Positions 7,051-13,840 of a stretch of DNA of 19,024 nucleotides are shown piece after piece (the first letter of the stretch is position 1; each line of letters begins with the position of its first letter). Where the stretch lies: NCBI GenBank assembly GCA_036752825.1, contig DAIORV010000037.1:1-19024 (forward strand). Direction: 5' to 3'. The position numbers and the translations under genes are program-made. The notes under the pieces are model-generated. The model did not search any database, was not told the origin of the DNA, and saw only the letters and a list, made by a program, of their open reading frames with translations. Source of the stretch: UBA5177 sp002413265. GTDB taxonomy: Bacteria; Chloroflexota; UBA5177.

Positions 7051-8319
7051 TCACACTCGAGCAGGAGTGGCGATCAGGGCGCGCGCGATGTGATCACCGA
7101 GCCTCAATCCCAGCACCGCGCCCAGTTCTCGCAGCAAGTCTTGGCCCGCGTGCACGAACATCCCCGACTTCGAGAAAGCATCGATCGCCTCGGAGAGCTC
7201 GGTCAGCACGCCGATCGCCGCCGGCGTATCCAGATCATCGCTCATTCGCTCCTCGAAGCGAGCTCTGAACGCTTGCGTGTCAAACCCGTCGTCCTCCCGA
7301 CCACTTCCCGGTAAGCCGGCCGAGGCTGCGAGTCGTTTGGCAAGTTGACCCGCTGCTTCGAGCGCCTGTCGATCATAGAAAAGATCCCCTCTGTAATGGC
7401 AGCCCGCCAGGTAGAGGCGAATGGCATCAGACCCATGCTCTTCAACCAGGTCCCCGACGAACACCATGTTTCCCAGCGACTTTGACATCTTCTCACCGTC
7501 CAGATGCACCATTCCGGTGTGCATCCATACCTTTGCAAAAGGACGGGCCGAACAAACCCCCTCGGACTGCGCGATTTCGCATTCGTGATGCGGGAAGATC
7601 AGATCGTTGCCGCCGCCGTGGATATCGAGTGGAGCGCCGAGATAGCCGAGCGACATCGCGCTGCACTCGATGTGCCAGCCCGGCAGGCCTTCACCCCACG
7701 GGCTGTCGAAGGTCGGCTCGCCGTCGCGGCCAGGTCGCCATAGTACGAAGTCGAGAGGGTCGCTCCGATGTGGATCGTCTGGGTCGCCGCCGCGCGTCCT
7801 CGCGAGCTCGATCATATGCTCGCGATCCAGCTTAGAGAGCTTCCCGAACTCCGGATCCTTGCCGACGCCGAAGTACACATGTCCGGCCGCCTGATACGCC
7901 AATCCTGCATCCAGAAGCTTTTGCACCAGCTCGATCATTCGGCCGATCTCCTGGCTGGCTTGTGGATAGAACTCGGCCGGCAGAACGTTCAGGGCCTTCA
8001 TGTCTCGCAGATAGCTCTCAGTCTGATCGCGTGCCAGATCCGCGGCGTTCACCCCCAACGCCTTCGCCTTGTCAAACAGGGGATCGTCCACGTCTGTGAC
8101 GTTCTGCACATATCGAACGCGGTGCCCCAGGTACTGTAAATACCGGACGAGAACGTCGAAGGCGGCGTAGGTAAAGCCGTGGCCCAGGTGTGACGTGTCG
8201 TACGGAGTCACGCCGCAGACGTAGAGCTTGACCTCGTCTCCCCGCGGAAGAAATGGGCTCTTGTCTCCCGCCAGCGTGTCGAAGAGGCGGAGACGAGGTG
8301 ATCGGGCCGGCACGCTCAT
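7051..8319 (-). CDS. MshC-like / cysteinyl-tRNA-synthetase-family ligase
   Basis: About 422 residues of a class I aminoacyl-tRNA-synthetase catalytic core specific for cysteine. Visible: zinc Cys C35 (YVCG), HIGH motif as HLGH (44-47), WHIEC with C219, PHHECEIAQSE with H244 and E248, and KMSKS (277-281). The N-terminal half (CGVTPYDTSHLGH, VQNVTDVDDPLF) has the signatures of MshC, which joins cysteine to glucosaminyl-inositol in mycothiol synthesis. The second half (DIHGGGNDLIFPHHE, EERMSDDLDTPAA) is closer to CysRS. It ends soon after the DALR-like helices and lacks the C-terminal tail of CysRS (usually about 460 residues), so its length is nearer MshC (about 410). The start chosen is the ATG at 8319; a TTG at 8346 extends it by nine residues, and GGGGGAGGG lies about 12 nt before the ATG. 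It could be a true MshC, a minimal CysRS or a third activity. Confidence 0.85.
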   Translation of the reverse strand: MSVPARSPRLRLFDTLAGDKSPFLPRGDEVKLYVCGVTPYDTSHLGHGFTYAAFDVLVRYLQYLGHRVRYVQNVTDVDDPLFDKAKALGVNAADLARDQTESYLRDMKALNVLPAEFYPQASQEIGRMIELVQKLLDAGLAYQAAGHVYFGVGKDPEFGKLSKLDREHMIELARTRGGDPDDPHRSDPLDFVLWRPGRDGEPTFDSPWGEGLPGWHIECSAMSLGYLGAPLDIHGGGNDLIFPHHECEIAQSEGVCSARPFAKVWMHTGMVHLDGEKMSKSLGNMVFVGDLVEEHGSDAIRLYLAGCHYRGDLFYDRQALEAAGQLAKRLAASAGLPGSGREDDGFDTQAFRARFEERMSDDLDTPAAIGVLTELSEAIDAFSKSGMFVHAGQDLLRELGAVLGLRLGDHIARALIATPARV

Positions 8320-8461
8320 CGCCTGGACGGTCCCTCCCCCTAACAACGTTTGCGTCCGAGCCTACCATGCAATCCCGACTCGTCCGTGTCACAACCGAAG
8401 CATCCGGCTCGTTGGAAAACAAGGCCTCTGCTCAACCCCTGTTCTCTCAGGAGAGATGTGA

Positions 8462-8962
8462 ATGAACCGACTCCTTCGCGCTTCTACGTTGCCGGTAACA
8501 CTGACCTTACTGGCCCTCATTCCGGCGACGGCCGTCGCCTACTCCACGCGCATCGCCTTGCCCTCACAGCTCACCAGCATCCACCAGCTGCCCAAACAGG
8601 CCGCATCCGCCTCGTCGACAGTGGTTTTTGCTTTCGGAGTCAAAGGCGGCTTCATCCGCCCGACCACCGTCAAAATCGCGCTGGACGGTTCGATCTCAGT
8701 CAACGGGGTCAGCGCCAACGCTCCGCTGGCCGACGCGAAGCATACCTTGCGCGGTCTGATGACGCTCGCGGAAGCGGAAGGCTTCTTCTCGATGCACGCC
8801 ACCGTCGGCTGCATTCCGGCCGCCGGCAATCCCGACGTCGGTGCCCAGTTCATCACGATCCACACGTCCACCGGCAGCAAGCAAGTCCGCCGCTACGGCT
8901 CCTGCAACTCCAACTTCGGCCAGCTCTACGCTGTCCTCCAAGCAGTCACCGCAACCCGCTAG
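8462..8962 (+). CDS. Secreted protein of unknown function
   Basis: A 166-residue protein with a clear Sec signal peptide: basic MNRLLR, hydrophobic LPVTLTLLALIPATAVA and probable cleavage after residue 26. The mature part looks all-beta/alpha with a single domain: VVFAFGVKGGFIRPTTVKIALDGSISV, a helical LRGLMTLAEAEGFFS, then QFITIHTSTGSKQVRRYG and a final helix. Two cysteines in the mature chain (C117 and C148) could form a disulphide. I do not recognise the family. The start has AGGAG 8 nt upstream, with a minimal ATG-TGA pair between SD and start. It is divergent from the MshC-like gene (142 bp between start codons) and ends where an IS630 transposase scrap begins. Confidence 0.8.
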   Translation: MNRLLRASTLPVTLTLLALIPATAVAYSTRIALPSQLTSIHQLPKQAASASSTVVFAFGVKGGFIRPTTVKIALDGSISVNGVSANAPLADAKHTLRGLMTLAEAEGFFSMHATVGCIPAAGNPDVGAQFITIHTSTGSKQVRRYGSCNSNFGQLYAVLQAVTATR

Positions 8963-8965
8963 TGC

Positions 8966-9128
8966 CGTCGACCGACCCGGACTTCATTACCAAGAAAGGC
9001 CGCATCCTGGAGTTATGCGACCATCCACCACAGACGGCCGAGTCGTGTGCGTCGATGAGTTCGGGCCGCTGAACCTGATGCCCCGACCTGGCAAGGGTTA
9101 TGGCAGCCATGAGTGCAGGTGTCGTTAA
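8966..9128 (+). mobile_element. IS630-family transposase remnant, frameshifted
   Basis: Two overlapping frames together read like the middle of an IS630 transposase. From 8966 one frame gives PSTDPDFITKKGRILELCDH. After a frame change near 9030 the second gives DGRVVCVDEFGPLNLMPRPGKG, which contains the first catalytic Asp of the DDE triad in the IS630-typical VDEFGPL context. It then degenerates to a stop at 9126-9128. No N-terminal DNA-binding part and no second or third catalytic acid is present, and I see no terminal repeats. It is a dead fragment between the secreted-protein gene and the first DinB gene. Confidence 0.75.
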
Positions 9129-9132
9129 TCGC

Positions 9133-9162
9133 TTGTCGGCCGCCTTGCGCATCGCCGATAAT
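9133..9162 (+). promoter_or_regulatory. Sigma-70-type promoter, probable leaderless start
   Basis: TTGTCG (9133-9138), 18 bp, then GATAAT (9157-9162). The expected transcription start falls at about 9169-9171, on the ATG of the DinB gene (9171). No SD precedes that ATG, which supports a leaderless transcript. Matched by eye. Confidence 0.5.
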
Positions 9163-9170
9163 TTGTGGCC

Positions 9171-9752
9171 ATGGCCACGACCCGACGAGCCGACATGTTC
9201 ACTGCGGACGGCAAGCCGTCTGACGACGACCCGCGTGAGAACGGACCAGGGTTGGGAGATGAGCGCACCACGCTTGTCGAAGTCCTGCGCTGTCAACGCC
9301 TCACATTGGAGATGAAGTGCTCAGGTCTTGATGCGGAGGCTATGGCGCGGCGTTCCGTGGAGCCGTCGACGATGTCGCTCCTGGGGATCGTCCGACACCT
9401 GGCCGAGGAGGAGCGTGCGACGTTCCGGGTGATGATGGCGGGACAGGACGCGCCCCGGCTCTACTGCTCCGACACCGACCGCGACGGTGATTTCGATGGT
9501 GCTGTTCCCGACCCCCGGGTGGTTGCGGAAGCGTGGGACGCATGGCGTGCAGAGGTGGACTTCGCTACGCGGTTCGTGGCCGAGGCGCCCAGTCTCGACA
9601 TCACCGGCAACGATCCGTTGAATCAGCATGGCAGCGGTGGAGGGCTGATGTCGCTGCGCGAGGTGTTGGTCGGAATGATCGAGGAGTACGCCCGCCACAT
9701 GGGCCACGTCGACCTGTTGCGCGAGCGGATCGACGGACGCATAGGCCAGTAA
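9171..9752 (+). CDS. DinB/DUF664-family protein (possible thiol S-transferase)
   Basis: A 193-residue DinB-superfamily four-helix-bundle protein of the DUF664 group. The metal-site histidines are in place: H76 in LLGIVRHLAEEER, and H176 and H179 in EEYARHMGHVDLLRER. Between them are CQRLTLEMKCSGLDAEAMA and a family-typical DAPRLYCSDTDRDGDFDGA loop. DUF664/DinB proteins include mycothiol- and bacillithiol-dependent S-transferases and the mycothiol-dependent maleylpyruvate isomerase fold; substrate specificity cannot be read here. The N-terminus RADMFTADGKPSDDDPR looks like actinobacterial members I recall. Start: ATG at 9171, with a GTG two codons earlier at 9165; neither has an SD, and a promoter places the likely transcript start at the ATG. 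Confidence 0.9.
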   Translation: MATTRRADMFTADGKPSDDDPRENGPGLGDERTTLVEVLRCQRLTLEMKCSGLDAEAMARRSVEPSTMSLLGIVRHLAEEERATFRVMMAGQDAPRLYCSDTDRDGDFDGAVPDPRVVAEAWDAWRAEVDFATRFVAEAPSLDITGNDPLNQHGSGGGLMSLREVLVGMIEEYARHMGHVDLLRERIDGRIGQ

Positions 9753-9871
9753 CCCTCCCAGCCAAATAGCCGACCAGACGTGCGGAAAACCGGTGTGGGC
9801 CGGGACGTCCGTTCCCCAAGCCAATCCTCCGATTACATCCCCACATCACCTGGACGCGGCACTAGTGCGGT

Positions 9872-9893
9872 CACCGGCTAGCGCTAGTCGGTG
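9872..9893. repeat. 22-bp near-perfect palindrome
   Basis: The arms CACCG-G-CTAG-C and G-CTAG-T-CGGTG are symmetric except for one G/T position, which would be a G-U wobble in RNA. A second perfect 10-bp palindrome, GCACTAGTGC, lies just upstream at 9859-9868. There is no T-tract, so this is not a textbook terminator; it could be an operator, a weak terminator or a protein-binding dyad. Confidence 0.5.
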
Positions 9894-10050
9894 TACAGGT
9901 CCACAGACTGCGGGTGGTCGAACAGAATAAACTCGGTAGCGTACTTCTCCCAATGTGAAGGCGAAGTTCGCCTTCACCTCGCTTGGCCACGACCATCTCG
10001 ACGATGGGCTTTCCGTCCTCGGCCGTCGTGAAGGACGGTCTCCCACCGAA
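9884..10050 (-). pseudogene. Reverse-strand coding remnant, frameshifted
   Basis: On the minus strand one frame reads FGGRPSFTTAEDGKPIVEMV and then VAKRGEGELRLH. A second frame, joined near 9957, reads WEKYATEFILFDHPQSVDLY and ends TD-stop at 9884-9886. Codon third positions are strongly G/C in both halves, as in the real genes nearby, and the residues are protein-like, so this looks like the C-terminal end of a decayed gene rather than chance. No start was found and I do not recognise the family. Together with the palindromes it fills most of the 314-bp gap between the two DinB genes and underlies any promoter of the second one. Confidence 0.4.
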
Positions 10051-10066
10051 CAGGAGGATGCATACG

Positions 10067-10585
10067 ATGGGCACCGAATCGCAGGATTCTGAGAGCCGAG
10101 CGCTCCTCTCCTTCCTCAATGCCCAACGAGCAATCGTGCTGGCGATTGTGGACGGTCTCGACGAGGGCGAGCTGCGAGCCTCGGTCGTGCCGCCAAGACG
10201 GACGCCTCTCGGCCTTATCGAACATCTGGGCTTCGCTGAGCGCTACTGGTTCCAGGTGGTCGCGGCTGGATCGGCCACGGACCTTCCTTGGCCGGAGGAA
10301 TCCGGCGGGGACGAAGACGCGCCTTTCACAACCGATCGCCCGGTAGCACTGGTGCTCAGCTTTTACCGCGACCAATGCGAGCGAGCGAATGCCTTGCTGG
10401 CCTCCACACCGCTGTCGTCGCCTCCTCGCAGACGGGCGTATGCCGAGATCGCGGATGAAGTCTCCGATCTTCGCTGGATCGTTCTGCACATGATTGAGGA
10501 GACGGCACGACACGCCGGTCATCTCGATATCGCCAGGGAACTGACCGACGGGCAGACGGCCTCGGACCGCGCTGAAACAAAATGA
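10067..10585 (+). CDS. Second DinB/DUF664-family protein
   Basis: A 172-residue DinB-superfamily protein with the same His arrangement as its neighbour: H53 in GLIEHLGFAERYWF, and H149 and H152 in MIEETARHAGHLDIARE. It is clearly divergent in sequence from the first DinB gene, so this is not a recent tandem duplication. Probable metal-dependent thiol S-transferase or a related activity, by family only. The frame extends back to 9983, but AGGAGG at 10052-10057 sits 9 nt before the ATG at 10067, which is chosen; an ATG at 10058 abuts the SD. The stop overlaps the ATG of the LLM oxidoreductase (ATGA), so the two are made together. Confidence 0.9.
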   Translation: MGTESQDSESRALLSFLNAQRAIVLAIVDGLDEGELRASVVPPRRTPLGLIEHLGFAERYWFQVVAAGSATDLPWPEESGGDEDAPFTTDRPVALVLSFYRDQCERANALLASTPLSSPPRRRAYAEIADEVSDLRWIVLHMIEETARHAGHLDIARELTDGQTASDRAETK

Positions 10586-11406
10586 CCCTACCTACGAACC
10601 AAACTACCGTGCGCGCTTTCGGCCTGGCGGCCTCCATGCCCGAACCAGTAATCGAACGCGCCGCAGAAGCCGCCCGGCAAACCAACTACCACTCCTTCTG
10701 GCTCAACAATCCGCCCCAGGCGAGCCCCCTGCCTATCCTCGGCCGCGTTGCTCCCCGAACCCCTGGCCTGTGGCTGGGCGTAGGAGTCATACCCCTGTCT
10801 CACCTCTCTCCCTCCGAGATAGTGATGCAGGCACAGCAGTCCAGGCTTCCTCTCGACCGCTTCTATCTCGGTATCGGCAGCGGCACCCTGCCAGGAGGAA
10901 TACATGAGGTGGCCGCGAGCGTGCGCGCCATTAAAGAATCTCTGGAGTGCTTCATCGTGATCGCGGCGCTCGGACCGCATATGTGCAAGCTGGCCGGAGA
11001 GCTCGGAGACGGAGTCCTCCTTAACTGGCTCACCCCCGAATACGCGGTTCGTTCATCAAAGCTGGTGCGTGACGCCGCCCGAAACGCCGGAAGGCCGGCG
11101 CCTCGCATCATCGCCTACGTCAGAGCAGCGCTGGGAGACGAGGCCCTCGTCCGGCTTCGTGAAGAAGCACAACGCTACGAGTCCTATCCCAAGTACGCCA
11201 ATCATTTCGCTCGCATGGGCGCCTCGGCACTCGACGCGTCGATTGCCGCCCAGAACAGATCAGACCTGCAGCAAGCCCTTGCCGCGTGGGACGGAGTCGT
11301 GGACGAGGTAGTCATCCGTGGCATCACCGCCCACGATACGGACGACGAAGTGCTGCGGCTCGTTCTGGCAGCAGCTCCGTCCGATGGGTCCACTCCAGCG
11401 TCTTAG
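10582..11406 (+). CDS. LLM-class (luciferase-like) flavin-dependent oxidoreductase
   Basis: A 274-residue TIM-barrel protein of the luciferase-like monooxygenase superfamily. Visible are the strand order FGLAAS, SFWLNN, LWLGVGVIPLSHLSPSEIVMQAQ, RFYLGIGSG, FIVIAALGPHMCKLAGELGDGVLLNW and PRIIAYVRAALGDEAL. LGIGSG and the ALGPHM...AGELGDGVLLNWLTP segment are typical of F420- or FMN-dependent members. It is shorter than the common 300-350 residues, mainly in the insertion regions. Cofactor (F420 or FMN) and substrate are not determinable from sequence. It is translationally coupled to the upstream DinB protein through ATGA, which suggests action on the same or related substrates. Confidence 0.88.
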   Translation: MTLPTNQTTVRAFGLAASMPEPVIERAAEAARQTNYHSFWLNNPPQASPLPILGRVAPRTPGLWLGVGVIPLSHLSPSEIVMQAQQSRLPLDRFYLGIGSGTLPGGIHEVAASVRAIKESLECFIVIAALGPHMCKLAGELGDGVLLNWLTPEYAVRSSKLVRDAARNAGRPAPRIIAYVRAALGDEALVRLREEAQRYESYPKYANHFARMGASALDASIAAQNRSDLQQALAAWDGVVDEVVIRGITAHDTDDEVLRLVLAAAPSDGSTPAS

Positions 11407-11480
11407 CAGACGGCCTCCGGATTGAGCCCGCGACGCATCCTCAGGGCCGACACGGACCCTGGTGTTGCTCCGGGCGACTG

Positions 11481-11508
11481 CTGACTGAAACGCGGTCCTA
11501 CTTATACT
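11481..11508 (+). promoter_or_regulatory. Sigma-70-type promoter of SIS gene
   Basis: CTGACT (11481-11486), a 16-bp spacer and TATACT (11503-11508) lie 48 bp upstream of the SIS gene ATG. The -10 differs from consensus at one base and the -35 matches at four. Matched by eye. Confidence 0.45.
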
Positions 11509-11555
11509 GACACCGTCGACCACACCTCACATCCAACTCTTGCGAGGCCGCGAGT

Positions 11556-12719
11556 ATGACGACCTCTTCCACTCCCGACTGGCACACCAAAGACTTCCCG
11601 GAGTTCCGTGCCGCGAAGCCCTGGGTCATGGAAGAGATGATCGCGGCGCAGCCTTTACTTCCCTTTGCGCTCGCTTCCAACCCCGCGGCCGCCGAGGACA
11701 TCGCCGGGGCGGTGGTGACGGCTGCCGCCGTCCGGGAGCCCATCGTCGTCACCGGATGTGGGACCTCCGAGCACGGCGCCATGGCCGTGGCAACCCTCCT
11801 GGAACGCTCTCTCCGCGCCACCGGGCTTCCCTCTGCCGTGGTCGAGCCCCGTCAGTCATTTGAAGCAGCGCTTGATCCGAGACAGGGTGGCGTATGTATC
11901 GCCATCTCCCATGACGGCGCCACGCGCGCGACCTTGCTGGCGCTCGAGGCAGCCGGTGAGGCAGGCGCAACGACCGCCGTCATAACTGCACGCGGAGAAA
12001 GTGAGATCGCGACCGCCTCGGAATTCGTGCTGACGACTCCCTTGCTCGACCGTTCCTGGTGTCACACCGTCGCCTACACCTCAGCCATTCTCGCCGGCGA
12101 GCTCATCGCCTGCTTCATCGCCGAGTCCACCTATCAGGCGCAGGCTCTCACCGACTACATGGGTGAGGTACAGAAGCTGCAGCGCCGCTGTACCGAACTT
12201 TCAGAGATCCTGTCTCGCCCGCGCGCGCTCGTCGTGGGCGGTGCGATGTCCGATCGTATCTCGGCCAGAGAGATGGCGCTCAAGGTCGAGGAAGCCGCCC
12301 GCATCACGTCCATCGGCTACGAGCTCGAAACGGTGCTGCACGGCCACCTGGCCGCCCATCACCGCCGGGACGGCGTCGCCTTCTTCGTCACCGACCCCAT
12401 CGCTACAAAACGTGTGGCCCAGCGCGCTGCTCACGTCGCCATGGCCGCGGGCCGCATCGGTATGCCCGTGGTCGCCGTGGTCTCCCGCGACGCCGCCGCC
12501 AACCTCCCCGATTCGATCCGAGCCATACCTCGCGTTGTGCTGCCTCCCTGGAAAGACGTGCCCAAGCTGGCCGGAGCGCTCACCGGGTCAGCGCTGGTCC
12601 TGCAAATGATCACCCTGGCTTTGGTCCATGAAGCGGGCCTGAACCCAGACCTGATCAGACGCGAAGAGAGGCCCTATCGCGAAGCTGCGGCAGTTGCGGA
12701 GGCCGATCCAGACTGGTAG
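11556..12719 (+). CDS. Double-SIS-domain sugar-phosphate isomerase/deaminase-like protein
   Basis: This 387-residue protein has the two SIS domains of the GlmS/AgaS isomerase module without the glutaminase domain. The N-terminal KPWVMEEMIAAQPLLP corresponds to the helix before the first SIS domain. SIS1 has VVTGCGTSEHGA (64-75) and the phosphosugar-binding AISHDGATRAT (near 115). SIS2 has RALVVGGAMSDRISAREMALKVEEA followed by the GlmS-like ETVLHGHLAA. The C-terminal LNPDLIRREERPYREAA resembles the closing motif of aminosugar-phosphate isomerase relatives. A cytoplasmic aldose-ketose isomerase or amino-sugar-phosphate deaminase role is likely; the exact sugar is unknown. GAGG lies 8 nt upstream of the ATG, with its own promoter. 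No linked sugar kinase or PTS gene is visible. Confidence 0.87.
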   Translation: MTTSSTPDWHTKDFPEFRAAKPWVMEEMIAAQPLLPFALASNPAAAEDIAGAVVTAAAVREPIVVTGCGTSEHGAMAVATLLERSLRATGLPSAVVEPRQSFEAALDPRQGGVCIAISHDGATRATLLALEAAGEAGATTAVITARGESEIATASEFVLTTPLLDRSWCHTVAYTSAILAGELIACFIAESTYQAQALTDYMGEVQKLQRRCTELSEILSRPRALVVGGAMSDRISAREMALKVEEAARITSIGYELETVLHGHLAAHHRRDGVAFFVTDPIATKRVAQRAAHVAMAAGRIGMPVVAVVSRDAAANLPDSIRAIPRVVLPPWKDVPKLAGALTGSALVLQMITLALVHEAGLNPDLIRREERPYREAAAVAEADPDW

Positions 12720-12810
12720 GCGGTCCACACTCCTCGCCCTCTCTTTTCGAGCTCACAGCTATGCGTGCGGTTATCGCTGCCGCGGGTCGCTCTTCTGCGG
12801 CCGCGACACA

Positions 12811-12864
12811 GTGCAACCAGCAAGTTGCACTACGGCCCGTTTATGTGCAACCATACAGTTGCAA
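12811..12864 (+). promoter_or_regulatory. Two tandem inverted-repeat operators, probable ArsR sites
   Basis: GTGCAAC-N6-GTTGCAC (12811-12830) is a perfect 7+7 dyad. A second copy, GTGCAAC-N6-GTTGCA (12845-12863), differs only in its last base. The copies start 34 bp apart, close to three helical turns, and lie 33-86 bp before the SRPBCC start. The N6 spacers differ, so the half-sites are what is conserved. This is the expected place for autoregulation by the ArsR protein encoded second in the operon. Confidence 0.8.
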
Positions 12865-12896
12865 ATACCCGAGCCGTTCATCGAAGGAGGATAACG

Positions 12897-13352
12897 ATGG
12901 AAAACGACCGAATTGAGCAGGAAATAGTGATTAACGCACCCGTCGAGCGGGTGTGGTCCGTTCTTACCGAACCCGAGCATGTTGGCCGATGGTTCGGTCA
13001 GGGTGTTCCGGCGCCCATCGACCTGCGCCCCGGCGGCATCATGACGGTGGACCACGGAGATTACGGTACCTTCCCGACCAGAATCGAAAAGGTCGACCCG
13101 CCGCGTTACTTCTCCTACCGTTGGGCAAGTGCGTACCCGGGCCAGACGGCCACGGACGAGAATTCGACACTGGTAGAGTTCACGCTTTCCCCAGACGGAG
13201 ACCGTACAAGATTGAAACTGGTGGAAAGCGGTTTTGCATCGATTGCGATCCCGTCCGAAAAGCAGGACACAGCATCTTACGACAGCCACAATAGCGGCTG
13301 GACAGGCATGCTGGAAAGGTTGAAGCAATACAGCGAGCGACCGGCGGCGTGA
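12897..13352 (+). CDS. SRPBCC / AHSA1-family protein (second copy)
   Basis: A 151-residue AHSA1-type SRPBCC protein: IEQEIVINAPVERVWSVLTEPEHVGRWFG, LRPGGIMTVDHGDYG, RIEKVDPPRYFSYRW, LVEFTLSPDGDRTRLKLVESGF and the final helix NSGWTGMLERLKQY. It should form a ligand-binding cavity; the ligand is unknown. It is only distantly similar to the AHSA1 protein at 4588-5106. The start at 12897 has AAGGAGG 6 nt upstream; the frame is open further upstream, but that region holds the operators. Its TGA overlaps the GTG of the arsR gene. Likely co-repressed by that ArsR through the tandem dyads. Confidence 0.92.
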   Translation: MENDRIEQEIVINAPVERVWSVLTEPEHVGRWFGQGVPAPIDLRPGGIMTVDHGDYGTFPTRIEKVDPPRYFSYRWASAYPGQTATDENSTLVEFTLSPDGDRTRLKLVESGFASIAIPSEKQDTASYDSHNSGWTGMLERLKQYSERPAA

Positions 13353-13681
13353 CCACCGGGGGCGGGTCGGCCGAGGACGTGATTGCTGCGCTTGCCGACC
13401 CAACCCGGCGCCTTTTGCTCGACAGGCTCTCGGCTCGCAATGGCGCGACGGCGACGGTTCTGGGCGCCGAGGTGCCCATCAGCCGCCAGGCAGTTGTAAA
13501 ACATTTATCGGTCCTAGAGGAAGCTGGTCTGGTCGATAGCTATCGAGCAGGTCGCGAGCGACGCTATCAGGTGCGTCCAGACAAGCTGGCGCAGGTGGCA
13601 CGGTGGATGAACCGAATGGCGGGCCGGTGGGAGGAGCGCCTCGAGGCAATCAAACAGCTCGCCGAAAACGCCGACGAATAA
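13349..13681 (+). CDS. ArsR-family winged-helix repressor (second copy)
   Basis: A 110-residue ArsR-type regulator: VIAALADPTRRLLLDRLS, then ATATVLGAEVPISRQAVVKHLSVLEEAGLVDSYRAGRERRYQVRPDKL, which contains the helix-turn-helix and the beta wing. The C-terminal helix has WMNRMAGRWEERLEAIKQLAE. There is no cysteine, so it is not a thiolate metal sensor. The GTG start overlaps the SRPBCC stop by 4 nt, so the two products are translationally coupled. It belongs to the AHSA1-associated ArsR group. In this operon the regulator comes second, opposite to the pair at 4588-5437. Confidence 0.93.
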   Translation: MTTGGGSAEDVIAALADPTRRLLLDRLSARNGATATVLGAEVPISRQAVVKHLSVLEEAGLVDSYRAGRERRYQVRPDKLAQVARWMNRMAGRWEERLEAIKQLAENADE

Positions 13682-13840
13682 AGCGAAGGGTTCCCGCAGC
13701 CAAAGACGCCCAAGAAACTAAGTACAGTCAAAAGGAACTTTTCCTGGCTGCGATGAGGTACCACACTATGTTTCCACCCTCGGGTCTCTTAGTGGGTCCC
13801 CGGCGCTAGAGACCTCCGGCACCGAGCAGCTGGCACCAGG

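Noticed and set aside
13783..13814. Inverted repeat GGTCTC...GAGACC as a bidirectional terminator between arsR and the nucleotidyltransferase
   Set aside because: Short stem, alternative pairings and no T-tract on either side. A 5-bp stem at 13733-13745 with a short U-run on the minus strand is equally weak.
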